From Seriola aureovittata (Eukaryota > Chordata > Actinopteri > Carangiformes > Carangidae), in contig NC_079375.1 of NCBI RefSeq assembly GCF_021018895.1, positions 7,720,732-7,784,731 of the forward strand: a stretch of 64,000 bases of DNA, given 5' to 3'. Within the stretch, counting starts at the first letter, position 1, and each line of letters starts with the position of its first letter. Of this stretch, positions 1-64,000 are shown piece after piece. The position numbers were made by a program, and so were the translations under genes. The notes under the pieces are model-generated. The model worked only from the letters and a program-made list of their open reading frames with translations. It made no database searches and was not told the origin of the DNA.

Positions 1-61037
<61,037 letters not shown>

Positions 61038-64000
61038 CTCTGCTTGTCTCCGTGATGTAAGTTCCTCCTCTTCCTCCTCCTCTTCCTCTACGACCTTTGG
61101 CGGTGGGTTCACCAACCACACGGACCTCTCACCTCACGCCCTGCAGACCTCCCCTCCTCCTCACCCTGTTCATTAATGCATGCTTCACAGGACAGCAGAG
61201 TGACAGTGTGTGAAGCCGTCGGAGTGGTGTCAAAAGTTGTGGATGGTCATGCATCTGTTTTCTTGTGTTAATGTGCGCATGCTCAGTTTATTTGATATGC
61301 ATAGACCATCTGTTTTTTTAAAGGACCATACTGGTATTTTTGCATGTTTTAGTCCATTAACCATAAATCACGTCTACTATGTTCCAGTACCATACCATGC
61401 ATTTTTAGATAATTTGATTTAAATTAAATCCCTGTCAGGACGGTATGAAAATCACCAACAGACTTGCATGAGATAGGTAAATTACAGTGAACCTTTATTA
61501 AGCTATTATTGGTATCAGTATGCTCCATCGCAGCTGAGGGCAGCAACTCTTTTGTCTAATCGACAAAAGAAAATGCAAATTAAAGTTTTTCATCTACTAA
61601 TGTTATACGAATATTAGGAGTATATTAGGACTTGGGTGGCACCGGTTCTCCAATCAGGTGCCATTAAATCATTGCGGCAGAAGAGGGTGCAACAATATGA
61701 CGTCATTAAAAGGGCACAAGTCAAACCTCAGACAAACACAAACAATGTGGAAAATAGAAATATTTGTTTGTTTTATGTAATAACCTAATGAACACAAAAA
61801 AATCTCTTCGATGGGGATTTTCAGTTAGAGGCTTTATGTACGTCAGAATTTGTTTGCAACTTTTCCACCTATGCAAAGCGTAAAAACATTTGCGATATTT
61901 CAACTTTTTATTTACATTTCCGGAACTTTCTCAGCTCTCATTTGTTTGTAAAAATAATTCCCATTAAAAATGTCAGTGTGAGCTAATGTTAGCTAATATT
62001 AGCAATTTTGCAAAGAATATTTGGACAAATGTGAACTTTAGTTCCACTTACTGTCAAATGTTAGCTTAAGCCACTTCCTTGCTTGCTAGCTTAGGTGAGG
62101 TGAGCTAATACTAAATTACTGTGGTTGAAAACAGATAACATGGACATTAGCTAGCAAGTGTTACCTGAGCTGATGCTAATGTAGGTCGCTAATAGTGACC
62201 GTTCTTAGAGACAAACCTTAAAGACCAACATTAAGCAAACATCAATATTTTGACAAAATAATTTGAATTTGTTGTTAGCAAGACTTTATTGTGGGGTTTT
62301 CCAATGAGTACTTAAAATGACAAGAATGGATTTTAGATTAGATTAATGTGTGATGTTGTGATGGCAACATTACTTTGATTTATTTCAATTTGTGTATACA
62401 ATTTGTCATTAATTGGATAGATCCTGTAAAAACCACTGGTATGGTCCTTTAAAGCAAACTCACAAAAAAGACAACTCTTTTGGATGTTTCACACATTCCT
62501 CAGCACAGGAGGACGTTGTCTTTTTGGGCTTCATACGGCCTTATCTGGATTATTCTAACATTGTGTTTCTACCAGGTCCTCCTCTTTTTGTCAACATGTG
62601 TGCGACTGGATGGACTGTGATGTTTTACTTTGTTTTATTTCACTTATTTGTCCATACAGCACTTTCTTTCCTCTTCTTACAGTTTCCCCCTCACCATCTC
62701 CTCTCACACTAACCAGACCTACCCCCAAAAGATTAACTGATGAAGACGGCTGCTAACACTCATCACTCCCTGTGCACTCTCACCTCTCTCGTTTATGTGT
62801 GATTTCTGGTGGAGATTAACTGAATATTCTGGTACACTTTGCATGCTTAGAGGAAAAGTCCACCTTGGGATACACTTCTGTGCTGTTAAATTTCTCACCG
62901 TGAAATACATACCAGCAGCTATTTTGGGATAAAGTGCTGTAAATTAGTTTTCTGGTGGTCCTGCTTACCGACTCTGATATTTCCCAGAATACCTTTGAAA
63001 AAAATGTGAGAAAATCTTCCTGAAATTTTTGCTTATAGTTGTTGATTACAGAAATACCAGAACCCCTGGGTTGGTTCCAGAAGTACATTACAATTATGCA
63101 AATTGGTGTCCGACCCATTCCTCTAGAGAGGGGTGGGAATTAAAAAAACAATATAGCATTGTTATTTATTCCATACCTTGTGGCATTTTCTCATTCTCAT
63201 AAGTCTGAGATGAGTTAAACACAATCAAGTAGACAGACCGAGCCAGATGAGATACTCTAAATATGGGGTTAAGAACACCTTCTTATGGTGGCCCTGAGAG
63301 CTCAGCACACTGCAACTTAAGAGAGCACGTGCAAATAGACAAAGCACAAGCAAATTCAGAAAAAATCTTCATCAATTTGACAACACATGTACTGCAAATA
63401 CTCATAATACAAGCAAATACAGAGTCACACTGCAAGTAGCACAAACAACAGGGGACACATAAAAGTGTTGAATCCAGCTGCAACGACCTTGTTGTTCAAT
63501 ACTATTTGACACTTGAAGTTTAAAGCATTGAACAATAAGTGCATCCCATCTGGGTTCAACACTTTTATGTGTCTCCTGGAAACACTTCCATTGTCGTCTG
63601 TGCTACTTGCAGCTCCTTTCTGTATTTGCTTGTGTTATGAGTATTTGCAGCACATATGCTGTCAAATGATGTTTTCTGAATTTGCTAGTGCTTGATCTAT
63701 TTGCATGTTTTCCTAAGTTGCAGCATTGAGCTCTCGGGGCCACCGTACCTTTTTGCTTTTTTGAAGAACATTATTAAAAGTATTGGAAGAGGCAAAGAAG
63801 AGGCTGTGGGTGGATATCATTGACAAGGGAGAAACAGTTAAGGAGTTTCAGCCTATTCAACAATGTTATTTTATTGAGCCCAATATTTTACAAAGTCCAC
63901 TGCAGAGTACTGTAAAACTTCAAAGTACAATAGGAAACCCCTTTTACAATGGAGTCCAAGTGTTTTAAGGTGGATTTTTCTTTTAAGGCCAAGCATCCAC
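61038..64000 (+). other. mtcl1: mtcl1 3'UTR and downstream sequence
   Basis: CT-rich up to about 61160, then AT-rich sequence. I see no canonical AATAAA here. ATTAAA occurs at 61423-61428 and again near 61663, so the polyadenylation site is undecided. A TTAGCTAA-rich stretch lies at about 61980-62180. A foldback element occupies 63284-63747, and an unassigned short open frame runs from 63783. No further gene is supported. Confidence 0.55.
63284..63747. mobile_element. Foldback element: long imperfect inverted repeat, about 464 bp
   Basis: The left arm (about 63284-63480) opens TATGGTGGCCCTGAGAGCTC; the right arm (about 63535-63747) in reverse complement opens TACGGTGGCCCCGAGAGCTC. Blocks repeat in order on both arms: CTGCAACTTA, GCAAATAGA.CAAGCAC, GCAAATTCAGAAAA, CTGCAAATACTCATAA, ACAAGCAAATACAGA and CTGCAAGTAGCAC, then GACACATAAAAGTGTTGAA. 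Arms span about 200 bp with small insertions. A fragment of an arm end occurs at 23459. Confidence 0.85.

Overview
The window looks like nuclear DNA of a teleost fish. It has split genes with GT-AG introns, many short non-autonomous DNA transposons (MITEs) of fish type, a tRNA-headed SINE, and abundant (CA)n, (CT)n and poly-G tracts. No bacterial, organellar or viral gene is visible. The species cannot be named from sequence alone.

One protein-coding gene on the + strand explains almost all coding sequence: mtcl1 (microtubule crosslinking factor 1, also called soga2 or CCDC165). Fourteen coding exons are visible, from 1156 to the stop codon at 61037, giving 1650 residues. The window opens inside an intron, so the 5' exons, promoter and start codon lie upstream. 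Paralogue choice rests on near-identity of the first exons and the C-terminal end to vertebrate MTCL1 as I remember it, with MTCL2/SOGA1 more diverged. Joining the exons gives one unbroken frame. All visible introns are phase 0 except the one before the 1.58-kb exon (phase 2).

Layout: 1-1155 is the end of an upstream intron; 1156-2484 holds two coiled-coil exons; 2485-29211 is a 26.7-kb intron; 29212-31496 holds a 60-nt exon and a 1389-nt coiled-coil exon; 31497-56316 holds eight medium exons separated by repeat-rich introns; 56840-58418 is a large exon for the basic, Ser/Pro-rich C-terminal region; 60999-61037 is a 13-codon terminal exon; 61038-64000 is 3'UTR or downstream sequence.

The non-coding part is a catalogue of fish mobile elements. 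It includes three TTAA-flanked MITEs, hAT-like MITEs, a SINE with a 13-nt target duplication, a 464-bp foldback element, a perfect 33-bp-stem hairpin, and a 1-kb tract of degenerate palindromic units. Less expected items are an antisense 62-codon exon-like segment in the giant intron, a possible alternative terminal exon with its own AATAAA in the 47.7-51.4 kb intron, and two splice acceptors whose polypyrimidine context is a microsatellite. I saw no convincing new multi-gene system.
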